This document shows, piece by piece, positions 13,765 through 21,660 of a DNA stretch of 64,000 nucleotides. Position 1 is the stretch's first letter, and the number at the start of each line of letters is the position of its first letter. The DNA comes from Streptomyces sp. TLI_171. GTDB taxonomy: Bacteria; Actinomycetota; Actinomycetes; Streptomycetales; Streptomycetaceae. The notes under the pieces were generated by a model, which saw only the letters and a program-made list of their open reading frames with translations, searched no databases and was not told the origin of the DNA. The stretch lies in the NCBI RefSeq assembly GCF_003610255.1, contig NZ_RAPS01000001.1, forward strand, positions 7,529,001-7,593,000, given 5' to 3'. A program made the position numbers and the translations under genes.

Positions 13765-16700
13765 CTAGAGCTGCTGCCAGAGCGCGGGGACGACGTCCGG
13801 CGTCCAGGTGCTCTGCGAGGTGTGGGCCTGCAGGCAGCGGTAGCTGACGCCGTTGTAGGTCACCACGTCGCCGACCTTGTAGGCGACGCCGGCGGCCCAG
13901 GTGGTGGTGCCGCCGCCCCCGCCGTTCACGACCAGGGTGTAGCTGGTGGTGTGGGTGGCGGAGGAGCCGGTGCCGGTCACCGTGATGCTGTAGGTGCCGG
14001 CGGGGGTGGAGCCGGAGGTGGCGACCGTCAGGGTGGTGCTGCCGCCGCTGGTGGTGCTGGACGGGCTGAAGGAGACGGTGGCGCCGGAGGGCGCGCCGCT
14101 CGCGGTGAACGCGACGGACTGGGCGCTGCCGGAGGTGGTGGCGGTGGAGACGGTGGCGGTGGCCGAGGAGCCGGCCTGGACGGTGCCGGTGGACGGGTTC
14201 ACCGAGACGCTGAAGTCATTGGTGGGCGTCGTGGTGCCGGACACCGAGGTCTTCCAGATGGCCGAGGCCACGCCGTCGGCGCTGCGGTTCAGCACCGTCG
14301 CGTTGACGTTGGACGTGGTGTCGCACGAGGAGTGGTAGCAGGAGTCGTAGGAGGCGCCCGCCGTACCGCCCCACTTGGCGGCCTGCGAGGAGCTCTTGGT
14401 GTCGCTGGCGCCCGCCGCGTAGCCGGAGGTCGGGATGCCGGCCTGCTGGAAGGAGTAGTCGTCGGACCGGCCCTGGCCCTCGACGTTCTCCTCCGGCTGG
14501 AGGTTGAGCGAGTCCCAGTACGCCTTCAGCGGCGCGGCCGTCGCGGAGTTGACGTTGTTGATGAAGTAGCCCGCGTTGGGGGAGCCGACCATGTCGAAGT
14601 TGTAGTAGCCCTTGATGGCGCTGCGCTGGGTCGAGGAGAGCTGGCCCACGTAGTAGGTGGAGCCCTGCAGGCCCTGCTCCTCGCCGGCCCACCAGGCGAA
14701 CCGGACGTGCTTGCTCATGGTCGGGTTCTGCTGCGCCAGGACGAGCGCGTTCTCCAGCAGGACGGCCGAGCCGGAGCCGTTGTCGTTGATGCCCGGGCCG
14801 GCCGAGACCGAGTCCAGGTGCGCGCCGAGCATGGTGACCTGGTCGGCCGGGCCGCCCGGCCAGTCGGCGATCAGGTTGTTGGCGGTGTAGGTGCAGGAGG
14901 TGCAGGTCTGCTCGGTGACGGTGTAGCCCGCCGCCTGCAGCTTGCCCTTCAGGTACGCCAGCGACTGGGTGTAGCCCGCGGTGCCGGCGCGGCGGTTGCC
15001 GCCGTTCTGCTGCGCGATGCTGTACAGCTGGCCGAGGTGGGTCTGCACGTTGGCCACGTTGATGTCCGGGGCGGTGCCGCCGTTGTTGCCGCCGCCGTTC
15101 ACCGTCAGCTGGTACTGCGCGGTGTGGGTGGCCGGGCCGGAGCCCGTGACGGTCAGCGTGTAGACGCCCGCCGGGGTGCTCGCGCCGACGTTCACGCTGA
15201 GCGTCGCCGAGCCGCCGCTGGTGACGGTGGACGGCGAGACGGTGGCGGTGGTGCCGGTCGGCGCGCCGCCGACGGACAGTGCGACGCTCGCGGCGGAGCC
15301 CGAGGTGACGGCCGTGGAGACGGTCGCGCTGGTCGAGCTGCCCGCCTGCACGGTGCCGGAGGACGGGCTCAGCGCCAGCGAGTAGTCGTTGCTCGGGGAG
15401 GAGGTGCAGCTCGGGTCGCCGGCCTGGGCGGGCACGCTGACGGCGTCCCAGGCGGCCTTGGTGCGGTTGAACAGGGTGCAGCCGGAGTCGAGGTTCTTGG
15501 CGGCGGTCAGGGTCGCGGTCCGGTACTTCTTGTACGTCATGCCGCTGGTCTTCAGCAGCATGCCGCCGTAGAACACCCGGCCCGCGTCCCGGACGCCGAC
15601 GCCCGTGACGGCGGAGGAGTTGCAGGTCGGGCTGGACGGCTTGCCGCCGCCCGGGCTGGAGCCCTCCGCCAGCAGGTAGAACCAGTGGTTCAGCGGGCCG
15701 GCGGCGGCGTGCTCCTCGGTGTTCGGGATCGAGGCGGAGTAGCAGTTCGGGTTGCCGGATATCTGCGAGGGGTTGTACATCACCCGGATCGGGCCCTGCC
15801 CGACCAGGTTGATCATCTCGCCGACGGTGTAGTCCGGGCTGTCGTACGGCGCAGGCTCGTTGGCGTACGCCTCGGTCAGCGCGCCCATGATGTCACCGGT
15901 GCCCTCGCCGAGGCCCGCCTCGTTGTTGGCGCCGCCCGGGGTGTACTGGTCCAGGCCGTGACCGAACTCGTGGCCGACCACGTCGATCGAGGAGATCCAC
16001 TCGTTGGCGTTGTTGTGGCCGATCGAGACCGAGGAGCCGTCCCAGTACGCGTTGACGTCGCTCAGGCCGACCTTGACCGGCCAGCTGCCGCCGTTGCCGT
16101 TGTGGCCGTTGCGGCCCAGCCAGTCGCGGAGCATGTCCCACTCCTTCTGCGCCGCGAACATCACGTCGGCGCAGCCCGTCTCCTTGGAGGTGGCACTGCC
16201 GTTGCCCCAGGAGTCGGAGGACTTCGAGAACACCTGCCCGGTCGAGTAGTCCGCGCAGCTCAGGCCGGGACGCTGCGGGTCCCGCAGCGAGTACGAACTG
16301 CCCGACCCGGTGGTGGAGATGGTCAGCCCCGCGGGGCCGTTGTACTTGCTGTTGATGGTGCCGGCCCGGACGTCGTCGTAGCTGTCGGCGACCTCGCCGG
16401 TGACCGCGTCGACGAACACGTGCAGGTGGCTGGGCGCGCTGCCGGTCGAACCGGTCAGCACGGACTCCCAGGCCAGCCGGGAGGTGCCGTCCTTGACCCG
16501 GACCACCTGGCGGGGAGCCTCGGCCGAGTCGACCCGCGCCAGTTTCGCGCGTGCGGCGCGCTCCGCGGCCGCCGCGCCCACCTTGGCCTTGGTCGGCACG
16601 CCGACCGGCCCGGAGGCGGCGTTCTGCACGCCGCGGACCTTGCCCTGCCCGTCGGCGAGCACCACGGCGTCGCCGCCGACCACCGGCAGGCCCCGGTAGC

Positions 16701-16959
16701 TGCGTTCGTAGGAGACGGAGTAGAGGCCGTTCAGGAAGGGCGTGACGGACCTGCGCTCGTAGCTCTCGTCCGGCCCCTTGGCCAGCGCGTCCAGCCCGGC
16801 CGAGGCGGCCAGGTCGGCCGCCGAGACGGCAGCGGCCAGCGGGGTGGGTGCGAGCGGGGACGGCCCGGAGGTGGCGGCCGACGACTGGCCGGCGAATCCA
16901 CCGAGCATGCCTCCCAGCACGGCCAGGGTGGTGCCGGCGGTCAGCAGTCTGCGTTTCAT
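13765..16959 (-). CDS. Secreted multidomain peptidase: M4 thermolysin-like plus M28 aminopeptidase plus chitin-binding module
   Basis: A 1064-residue exoenzyme. In order: signal peptide (1-~28, ending SSA), FTP-type inhibitory propeptide (~60-190, FLNGLYSVSYERSYRGLPVVG), and an M4 peptidase domain with zinc motif H330-EFG-H334, third ligand probably Glu352. Next is a Ser/Thr/Gly-rich Ig-like repeat, then an M28 zinc aminopeptidase (~630-910). Its metal residues lie in GAHLDSV (His714), GINDNGSG (Asp726) and AGEEQG (Glu760-761). A second Ig-like repeat follows, nearly a copy of the first. The protein ends in a CBM5/12-type module with Trp/Tyr (WAAGVAYKVGDVVTYNG). Endo- and exo-peptidase in one chain would digest protein bound to chitin. 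It is likely monocistronic. Confidence 0.9.
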   Translation of the reverse strand: MKRRLLTAGTTLAVLGGMLGGFAGQSSAATSGPSPLAPTPLAAAVSAADLAASAGLDALAKGPDESYERRSVTPFLNGLYSVSYERSYRGLPVVGGDAVVLADGQGKVRGVQNAASGPVGVPTKAKVGAAAAERAARAKLARVDSAEAPRQVVRVKDGTSRLAWESVLTGSTGSAPSHLHVFVDAVTGEVADSYDDVRAGTINSKYNGPAGLTISTTGSGSSYSLRDPQRPGLSCADYSTGQVFSKSSDSWGNGSATSKETGCADVMFAAQKEWDMLRDWLGRNGHNGNGGSWPVKVGLSDVNAYWDGSSVSIGHNNANEWISSIDVVGHEFGHGLDQYTPGGANNEAGLGEGTGDIMGALTEAYANEPAPYDSPDYTVGEMINLVGQGPIRVMYNPSQISGNPNCYSASIPNTEEHAAAGPLNHWFYLLAEGSSPGGGKPSSPTCNSSAVTGVGVRDAGRVFYGGMLLKTSGMTYKKYRTATLTAAKNLDSGCTLFNRTKAAWDAVSVPAQAGDPSCTSSPSNDYSLALSPSSGTVQAGSSTSATVSTAVTSGSAASVALSVGGAPTGTTATVSPSTVTSGGSATLSVNVGASTPAGVYTLTVTGSGPATHTAQYQLTVNGGGNNGGTAPDINVANVQTHLGQLYSIAQQNGGNRRAGTAGYTQSLAYLKGKLQAAGYTVTEQTCTSCTYTANNLIADWPGGPADQVTMLGAHLDSVSAGPGINDNGSGSAVLLENALVLAQQNPTMSKHVRFAWWAGEEQGLQGSTYYVGQLSSTQRSAIKGYYNFDMVGSPNAGYFINNVNSATAAPLKAYWDSLNLQPEENVEGQGRSDDYSFQQAGIPTSGYAAGASDTKSSSQAAKWGGTAGASYDSCYHSSCDTTSNVNATVLNRSADGVASAIWKTSVSGTTTPTNDFSVSVNPSTGTVQAGSSATATVSTATTSGSAQSVAFTASGAPSGATVSFSPSSTTSGGSTTLTVATSGSTPAGTYSITVTGTGSSATHTTSYTLVVNGGGGGTTTWAAGVAYKVGDVVTYNGVSYRCLQAHTSQSTWTPDVVPALWQQL

Positions 16960-17250
16960 CAGAGCTCCTCAGCTCCTCGGGTGTGGGGGTGCCCGGAACC
17001 CTCACACCGCCGCCATGGCCCGGTCAACGGACCTGACAGGCCCGGGACCCGAGTGGCAAGTTCCGTCAAAGTCGGTGACCCAGAGCGGAGTTGGCGGAGC
17101 GTCAGCAAGGGTTGCGGAGCCGGTGCGGTAGGGCTGAACAAGGGCTTTGGCAAAGAAGAGGTACAGACCACACCATGTACGGGGCGCGGTTCGGTTCGGT
17201 ACCTTCGCGGTACAGGTGGATGACCGGAGCCTTCGGGGAGGTGTCGGCGC

Positions 17251-18666
17251 ATGCTGGGCACGACCGACCCGGCCGGACCGCCGGACGGCAGCTGGCAGGA
17301 GTTCGGCGCGCTGCTGCGCCACTGGCGCCGCCACGCCGGCTGGACCCAGGCCCAACTCGGCGCCGCCGTCGGCTACGACCACACCGCGGTCAGCCGGCTC
17401 GAACACGGCGCCCGCCGCGCCACCCCCCGACTGGTCCGCCGTCTCGACGAACTCCTCTCCGCAGGAGGAGAGTTGAGCCGCAGCTACGGCCGGGCCGAGA
17501 GCGCGGAGGGCCACCGCCCGGCACTGCCGGCCCACCTGCTGCGCCCGCCGCTGCCCCCCGGTCCGCACCCCGTTGCGCCCTGCGCCGCCCCCGCCCACGG
17601 CGCGCCCGGCCGGCTGCCCGACCACGACCTGCAGTGCCCGCTGCACGGCGCGGCCGGCTGCCAACTCCCGCCCCCCGACGCCGCGTCGGCCCTGCACGCC
17701 GCGTTCTGCGCCGACCCCGCTGCCGCCCTGGACACCGACACCGTGCACGCCCTCGCCGCAGTGCTCGCCGCCCAGCTCCGAGCCGCCCAACTTCCCGGCC
17801 CGCAGCGGGCGATGGGCGAACCCGGCCCCGGCGCGGTGATCGAGGGCACGCTGCGCGCCGTGGTCGCCCGGCTGGCCGGCGCCCCCGCCCGGCAGCGCCG
17901 GGTGCTGGCCCGGCTCGCCGCCGAGTACGGGCACGCCTCCGGCAGCCTGCGCCTGCACGGCGGCCGACCCGCCACCGCGATGGCCTGCTTCGACCGTGCC
18001 CTCGGCTGGGCCGTCCTGGCCGGCGACCCCGCCACCCAGGTCGCCGCGCTCAGCGACATGGCGGTGCTCGGCCTGCTCGACGACGATCCCGCCTGCTCCG
18101 GCGACTACGCCCGGGAGATCGGGCGGGCCGCCCCCGGCCGCCCCTGGGCCGAGGCGCTGTCCCGGCTCGGCGAGGCCCGCGCGAGCGCGCTGGCCGGCGA
18201 GGTTCGCGCGACCGTCCGCCACATCGGCCGGGCCCACCGGCACCTGGACGGCCCCGACAGCACCGACCCCCGGGTCCCCTGGCTGGCGCCCGGCGCCCTC
18301 CGGCTGCGGGTGGAGTCCGGCTCCGCCGCCGCTCTTCGCGACCTGGCCGCCGCGACCGCCGACCCCCGGCTGGCCCGCCGCGCGCTGATCGCCGCCCGAT
18401 CCGCCCTGGACCTGCTCGGCGCGGGCCAACTCCCCGCCGCCCGCGCCATGCTGGGCGTCCGGGTGGCCGACTGCCACCTGTGCGCCGACGAGCCGCAGGC
18501 CGCCCTCGCCGCCCTCGCGCCGCTGCTCGACGCCGAGGACGCGCCGCCGCTGCCCGCCCTGGTCCGGCACGAACTGCGCGGCGTCCGCGACCGGTTGGCG
18601 GCCGGCGCGGCACGCTGGGGAGCGCCGAGCGCCGAGGCCGCGGCCCGGCTGGGCGCCGCGATCTGA
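17251..18666 (+). CDS. XRE-family HTH protein with long helical (TPR-like) C-terminal region
   Basis: A 471-residue regulator. The HTH lies at ~15-70 (FGALLRHWRRHAGWTQAQLG, DHTAVSRLEHGARRATPRLV). The rest is Ala/Leu-rich helical repeat with ~40-residue periodicity (for example MACFDRALGWAVLAGDPATQ). This matches streptomycete XRE-TPR regulators that bind a peptide or partner protein. A Cys/His-containing segment (PDHDLQCPLHGAAGCQLPPP, ~126-145) is an unusual insert. The ATG at 17251 has only a GGAGGTGTC-like site. An imperfect palindrome GTACC-N5-GGTAC at 17199-17213 lies in its promoter. Two small paralogous genes follow on the same strand, so a regulator-effector unit is possible. Confidence 0.8.
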   Translation: MLGTTDPAGPPDGSWQEFGALLRHWRRHAGWTQAQLGAAVGYDHTAVSRLEHGARRATPRLVRRLDELLSAGGELSRSYGRAESAEGHRPALPAHLLRPPLPPGPHPVAPCAAPAHGAPGRLPDHDLQCPLHGAAGCQLPPPDAASALHAAFCADPAAALDTDTVHALAAVLAAQLRAAQLPGPQRAMGEPGPGAVIEGTLRAVVARLAGAPARQRRVLARLAAEYGHASGSLRLHGGRPATAMACFDRALGWAVLAGDPATQVAALSDMAVLGLLDDDPACSGDYAREIGRAAPGRPWAEALSRLGEARASALAGEVRATVRHIGRAHRHLDGPDSTDPRVPWLAPGALRLRVESGSAAALRDLAAATADPRLARRALIAARSALDLLGAGQLPAARAMLGVRVADCHLCADEPQAALAALAPLLDAEDAPPLPALVRHELRGVRDRLAAGAARWGAPSAEAAARLGAAI

Positions 18667-18759
18667 CCCGCCGCCCGTCCCGTCCGGTGGCCCCGGATGT
18701 GAAGAGAAGCGGCATGCCTCGACCAGTTCTTGGGCAGGACATTACCTTTTCATGGGAAA

Positions 18760-18783
18760 GGGATATGCTCGATCGGTCAACTC
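18760..18783 (+). promoter_or_regulatory. Duplicated promoter block, copy 1
   Basis: The run TATGCTCGATCGGTCAACTC begins at 18764, inside an AT-richer island that also has CCTTT...AAAGG (18745-18761). A near-identical block, TATGATCCGATGGTCAACAC, begins at 19270 upstream of the paralogue. TATGCT/TATGAT fits a -10 hexamer. Conservation of the bases after it suggests a shared start site or operator. The duplication covered promoter and gene. Confidence 0.45.
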
Positions 18784-18891
18784 CGTTCGGGTACGGGCGA
18801 GCTGACGGACCGACGGACCACCGGCCCGGCCGGGGCCGCAGGGGAGGGCGCGGGTGCGAGGCGCCGTGGGCGAGCGAGGAGGGGGACGGCC

Positions 18892-19203
18892 GTGGCCGCA
18901 GCGCAGGACCGGGACAGGGGCAGGGGCAGCCCGGAGATCACCGCGGACGACCTGACCGGGGTCACCGAGGACCGCTGGCAGGCCGTCGAACTGCACCGCG
19001 CGCTGCGCGTCCTGGCGGCCAGCGAGGCCGCCGACCCGGCGCTGCGGCAGCTGGCCCAGGACGTGCTGGGCGGCCTGATCGGGGTGCCGGACGTCGCCGG
19101 GGCGGCCCGCTACCTGATGGAGCTCGGCCACCGCCTGGAGCGGCAGCCGGCCGTCGTGGAGAGCGGGGCCGCCGACGCCGCCGAGCAGTCCGCGGAGTGG
19201 TAG
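18892..19203 (+). CDS. Small helical protein of unknown function, paralogue 1
   Basis: A 103-residue acidic protein. The GTG at 18892 follows a strong GCGAGGAGGGGGA ribosome site. The core ~35-85 reads AVELHRALRVLAASEAADPA...LRQLAQDVLGGLIGVPDV and is nearly all helix. No signal peptide, Cys or known motif is present. The next gene (19365-19751) has the same core (AAELHRALRTLAKTDS...ARDVLTGRIGMRDI), so the two arose by tandem duplication. Their upstream regions also match. It may work with the XRE regulator upstream, but that rests only on position. Confidence 0.75.
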   Translation: MAAAQDRDRGRGSPEITADDLTGVTEDRWQAVELHRALRVLAASEAADPALRQLAQDVLGGLIGVPDVAGAARYLMELGHRLERQPAVVESGAADAAEQSAEW

Positions 19204-19269
19204 CGCCGCGCCCGGCGGCCCCGCTCCGGCCGATGCGCGGGCGGTATGACGACCGTTCGGCAACGGCCT

Positions 19270-19291
19270 TATGATCCGATGGTCAACACCG
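19270..19291 (+). promoter_or_regulatory. Duplicated promoter block, copy 2
   Basis: TATGATCCGATGGTCAACAC starting at 19270 matches the block upstream of the first paralogue at 17 of 20 positions once one base is shifted. TATGAT is a good -10 element; the -35 is not obvious. The ~75-bp leader to the gene at 19365 has no other feature. Confidence 0.45.
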
Positions 19292-19364
19292 ACCGGGCGC
19301 GGGCCGGGCAGACCGCCCGCGCAGACCGGCGCACCGACCGGCACCGAAACCCGAGGGAGTGGCC

Positions 19365-19751
19365 ATGGCCGCAGCAGACAACGGCGACCTGGACGGTCCG
19401 GAGATCTCCGACGAGGAACTGCTCGACGTCGCCGACAACCCGCACCAGGCCGCGGAACTGCACCGCGCCCTGCGGACCTTGGCGAAGACCGACTCGGTCG
19501 GCCCCGAGCTGCAGCAGATGGCCCGGGACGTGCTCACCGGCCGGATCGGCATGCGCGACATCGTCGAGTCGGACCGCTACCTGTCCGCGATCGGCAACCG
19601 GCTCGGCGAGATGCGCGAGGCCGCCGAGAACATGTCCCCCGAGGAGCGGGCCGCGTCCGAGAAGCGCGCCGTCAAGCTCCGCGAGCAGGCCGAGGCCGAG
19701 TACGGCCCCGACGAGCCGGAGGAGTGGGAGCGCCCCCGCGACCGGCCCTGA
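19365..19751 (+). CDS. Small helical protein of unknown function, paralogue 2
   Basis: A 128-residue acidic protein paralogous to the one at 18892-19203. It shares the core AAELHRALRTLAKTDSVGPE and ARDVLTGRIGMRDIVES, and adds a C-terminal charged helix (MSPEERAASEKRAVKLREQA) ending in Glu/Pro/Asp. That added helix may form a coiled coil. The ATG at 19365 follows CGAGGGAG. No family is recognised. Lack of membrane segments or a signal peptide places both in the cytoplasm. The pair may form heteromers or compete for one partner; this is inference from their similarity. Confidence 0.75.
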   Translation: MAAADNGDLDGPEISDEELLDVADNPHQAAELHRALRTLAKTDSVGPELQQMARDVLTGRIGMRDIVESDRYLSAIGNRLGEMREAAENMSPEERAASEKRAVKLREQAEAEYGPDEPEEWERPRDRP

Positions 19752-19767
19752 CCGCCCCGACCACGCG

Positions 19768-19801
19768 CCCGGGCCCCGAGTGCTCGATCTCGGCGCCCGG
19801 G
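19768..19801. terminator. Bidirectional hairpin between convergent genes
   Basis: CCCGGGCCCCGAG (19768-19780) pairs with CTCGGCGCCCGGG (19789-19801), 12 of 13 bases matching, with an 8-base loop. It lies between the paralogue-2 stop and the sigma-factor stop and can end both transcripts. Confidence 0.65.
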
Positions 19802-19824
19802 CCGCGGAGCGATCCGACGGCCCG

Positions 19825-20697
19825 TCAGCGCAGGCCGGCGAGCTTGTCCGGGTTGACCTGGAGGCGGAGGCGGTGGATCCGGCCGTCGACCAGGTCGTAG
19901 GTCAGCGCGCCGACGGGCCGACCGGCGAGGGTGAACAGGACGTTCTCCTCGCCGTTGATCCGCGCCGACCGCCCGACGACGCCCTGCACCTCGGGCTTGG
20001 CCAGCACGCCCAGCAGCCAGCGGGCGACGTGGTCGGTGCCGTGCAGCGGGCGGCGCGCCGCGGTCACCTTGCCGCCGCCGTCCGACCAGCAGGTGACGTC
20101 CGGCGCGAGCAGCTCCAGCATCGCGTTCAGGTCGCCGCCGGTGCAGGCCGCCAGGAAACGGTCCGTCACCTCGCGGCGCTGCTCCGGATCACTGTCGAAG
20201 CGCGAGCGCCGCTCCCGCACGTGCGCGCGGGCCCGGTGCGCGGTCTGGCGGACCGTCGCCTCGCTGCGGTCCAGGAAGCCGGCGATCTCCGCGTGGCTGA
20301 ACCCGAACGCCTCGCGCAGCACGAACACCGCCCGCTCCACCGGGCCCAGGCTCTCCAGCACCACCAGCAGCGCCGTCGACACCGAGTCCGCGCGCTCCGC
20401 CTGCTCCGCGACGTCCGGCCCGGTGAGCAGCGGCTCGGGCAGCCACGGTCCGACGTAGCTCTCGCGGACCGCCCGCGCCGAAGTCAGGCGGTTCAGCGCC
20501 AGGTTGGTGACGGTGCGCACCAGGTAGGCGCGCGGGTTGGCGACGTCCGTCCGGTCCGCCGTCGCCCACTTGATCCAGGCGTCCTGCAGCACGTCCTCGG
20601 CGTCGGCGACGCTGCCCAGCAGGCGGTACGCGGTGCCGAACAGCAGCCGCCGGTGGGCGGCGAACACCTCGGTGGCGTCGGCGGAAGCTTCGATCAC
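19825..20697 (-). CDS. ECF41-group RNA polymerase sigma factor with SnoaL-like C-terminal domain
   Basis: A 290-residue ECF sigma factor. Region 2 is at ~8-75 (FGTAYRLLGSVADAEDVLQD) and region 4 at ~125-180 (SLGPVERAVFVLREAFGFSH). A fused SnoaL/NTF2-like domain occupies ~190-285. Group hallmarks are WLPEPL in the linker, the DGGGK motif (TCWSDGGGKVTAARRPL) and the closing NPDKL. In ECF41 factors the C-terminal domain replaces a separate anti-sigma factor. The GTG at 20697 begins VIEASADATEVF, the usual start. ECF41 genes normally sit beside a small oxidoreductase or decarboxylase; here the neighbours are instead MarR and MaoC genes. Confidence 0.88.
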   Translation of the reverse strand: MIEASADATEVFAAHRRLLFGTAYRLLGSVADAEDVLQDAWIKWATADRTDVANPRAYLVRTVTNLALNRLTSARAVRESYVGPWLPEPLLTGPDVAEQAERADSVSTALLVVLESLGPVERAVFVLREAFGFSHAEIAGFLDRSEATVRQTAHRARAHVRERRSRFDSDPEQRREVTDRFLAACTGGDLNAMLELLAPDVTCWSDGGGKVTAARRPLHGTDHVARWLLGVLAKPEVQGVVGRSARINGEENVLFTLAGRPVGALTYDLVDGRIHRLRLQVNPDKLAGLR

Positions 20698-20749
20698 GAA
20701 GCCAGGCTGCCAGCGAACCGGCGCGCCGGGCAAGCCGGCTGAGCGGCCG

Positions 20750-21136
20750 TCAGAGGGTGGCGACGCGCTGCAGCAGTTCGTTGAGGGTGGCCCGCTCGGC
20801 GGGGTCGAGCGGCTCCAGCAGCTCCTCGGTGACCCGGCGGCTGTCCCGGTCCGCGGTGCGCAGCAGCTCGCGCCCGGCCTCGGTGAGCACCACCTGGCGG
20901 CTGCGGCGGTCGGCGGGGTCGGCGCGGCGCTCGGCGAGGCCGAGGCGCTGCAGGTCGTCGAGCAGGGCGACGATCGCGCTCGGGTCGTAGCCGAGGCGGT
21001 CCGCGAGTTCGCGCTGGCGGGCACCGTCGACGGTGGCCAGGTAGCGCAGGATCGCGTGGTGGCGCAGGCGCAGGCCGTGCTGTTCCAGGGCGGCGTCGAA
21101 CAGGCTGCCCGAACGCAGGCCGAGCCGGTACAACAT
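20750..21136 (-). CDS. MarR family transcriptional regulator
   Basis: A 128-residue MarR regulator. Visible elements are the dimerisation helix (MLYRLGLRSGSLFDAALEQH), the winged HTH (RQRELADRLGYDPSAIVALL, DDLQRLGLAERRADPADRRS, the wing with the conserved DxRS) and the C-terminal dimer helix. The ATG at 21136 shares its CATG with the start of the divergent MaoC gene, so no intergenic DNA remains. A GTG two codons upstream at 21142 would overlap even more. Either way each promoter must lie in the other gene. It probably controls maoC and itself. Confidence 0.82.
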   Translation of the reverse strand: MLYRLGLRSGSLFDAALEQHGLRLRHHAILRYLATVDGARQRELADRLGYDPSAIVALLDDLQRLGLAERRADPADRRSRQVVLTEAGRELLRTADRDSRRVTEELLEPLDPAERATLNELLQRVATL

Positions 21137-21590
21137 GGCCCGCACCGTCAACGGACTCGACGCCCTCAAGGCCCTCGCCGGCGCCGACCTCGGCGCCAGC
21201 AGCTGGCTCGACGCCACCCAGCAGCGCGTCGACACCTTCGCCGACGCCACCGACGACCACCAGTGGATCCACACCGACCCCGAGCGCGCCGCCGCCGGCC
21301 CGTTCGGCGCCCCGATCGCCCACGGCCACCTCACGCTGTCCCTGTTCATCCCGCTGTTCACCGAACTGCTGGAGGTCGAGGGCGTCAGCACCAAGGTCAA
21401 CTACGGGCTGAACAAGGTCCGCTTCCCCTCGCCGGTCAGGGTCGGCTCCCGGATCCGACTGGTCGCCCGCCTCGCCGAGGTCGACGAAGTCCCCGGGGGG
21501 CTGCAGATCACCGTCGACGGCACCATCGAGATCGAGGGCGCGCCCAAGCCGGCCGCGGTGCTGCAGAGCGTCTCCCGCTTCTACGCCTGA
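21135..21590 (+). CDS. MaoC-like (R)-specific enoyl-CoA hydratase
   Basis: A 151-residue hotdog-fold protein of the R-hydratase type. The signature FADATDDHQWIHTDPERAAAG (Asp and His catalytic, ~36-55) and GAPIAHGHLTLSLFIPLFTE are intact, and the length is that of a single-domain dimeric hydratase. It would hydrate trans-2-enoyl-CoA to (R)-3-hydroxyacyl-CoA in fatty-acid or polyketide-related metabolism. Homologues begin MARTVNG, so the ATG at 21135 is right even though it overlaps the start of divergent marR. No ribosome site is evident; leaderless translation is possible. Confidence 0.88.
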   Translation: MARTVNGLDALKALAGADLGASSWLDATQQRVDTFADATDDHQWIHTDPERAAAGPFGAPIAHGHLTLSLFIPLFTELLEVEGVSTKVNYGLNKVRFPSPVRVGSRIRLVARLAEVDEVPGGLQITVDGTIEIEGAPKPAAVLQSVSRFYA

Positions 21591-21612
21591 CCGCGCGTCA
21601 CCCGCGACCGGT

Positions 21613-21636
21613 CCCGGCCGCTTCCGCGCGGCCGGG
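21613..21636. terminator. Hairpin between convergent maoC-like and methyltransferase genes
   Basis: CCCGGCCGC (21613-21621) and GCGGCCGGG (21628-21636) form a perfect 9-bp stem with a TTCCGC loop. It starts 22 bp after the MaoC stop and 25 bp from the methyltransferase stop. Confidence 0.65.
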
Positions 21637-21660
21637 GCTCAGGCGCTCACGGTCGGGGGC

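Noticed and set aside
13822..17223. Very long open frame (over 1100 codons) on the plus strand across the peptidase gene
   Set aside because: It is antisense to a gene with full catalytic motifs. Its translation is low-complexity Gly/Ala/Arg/Val, as expected from third-position GC bias.
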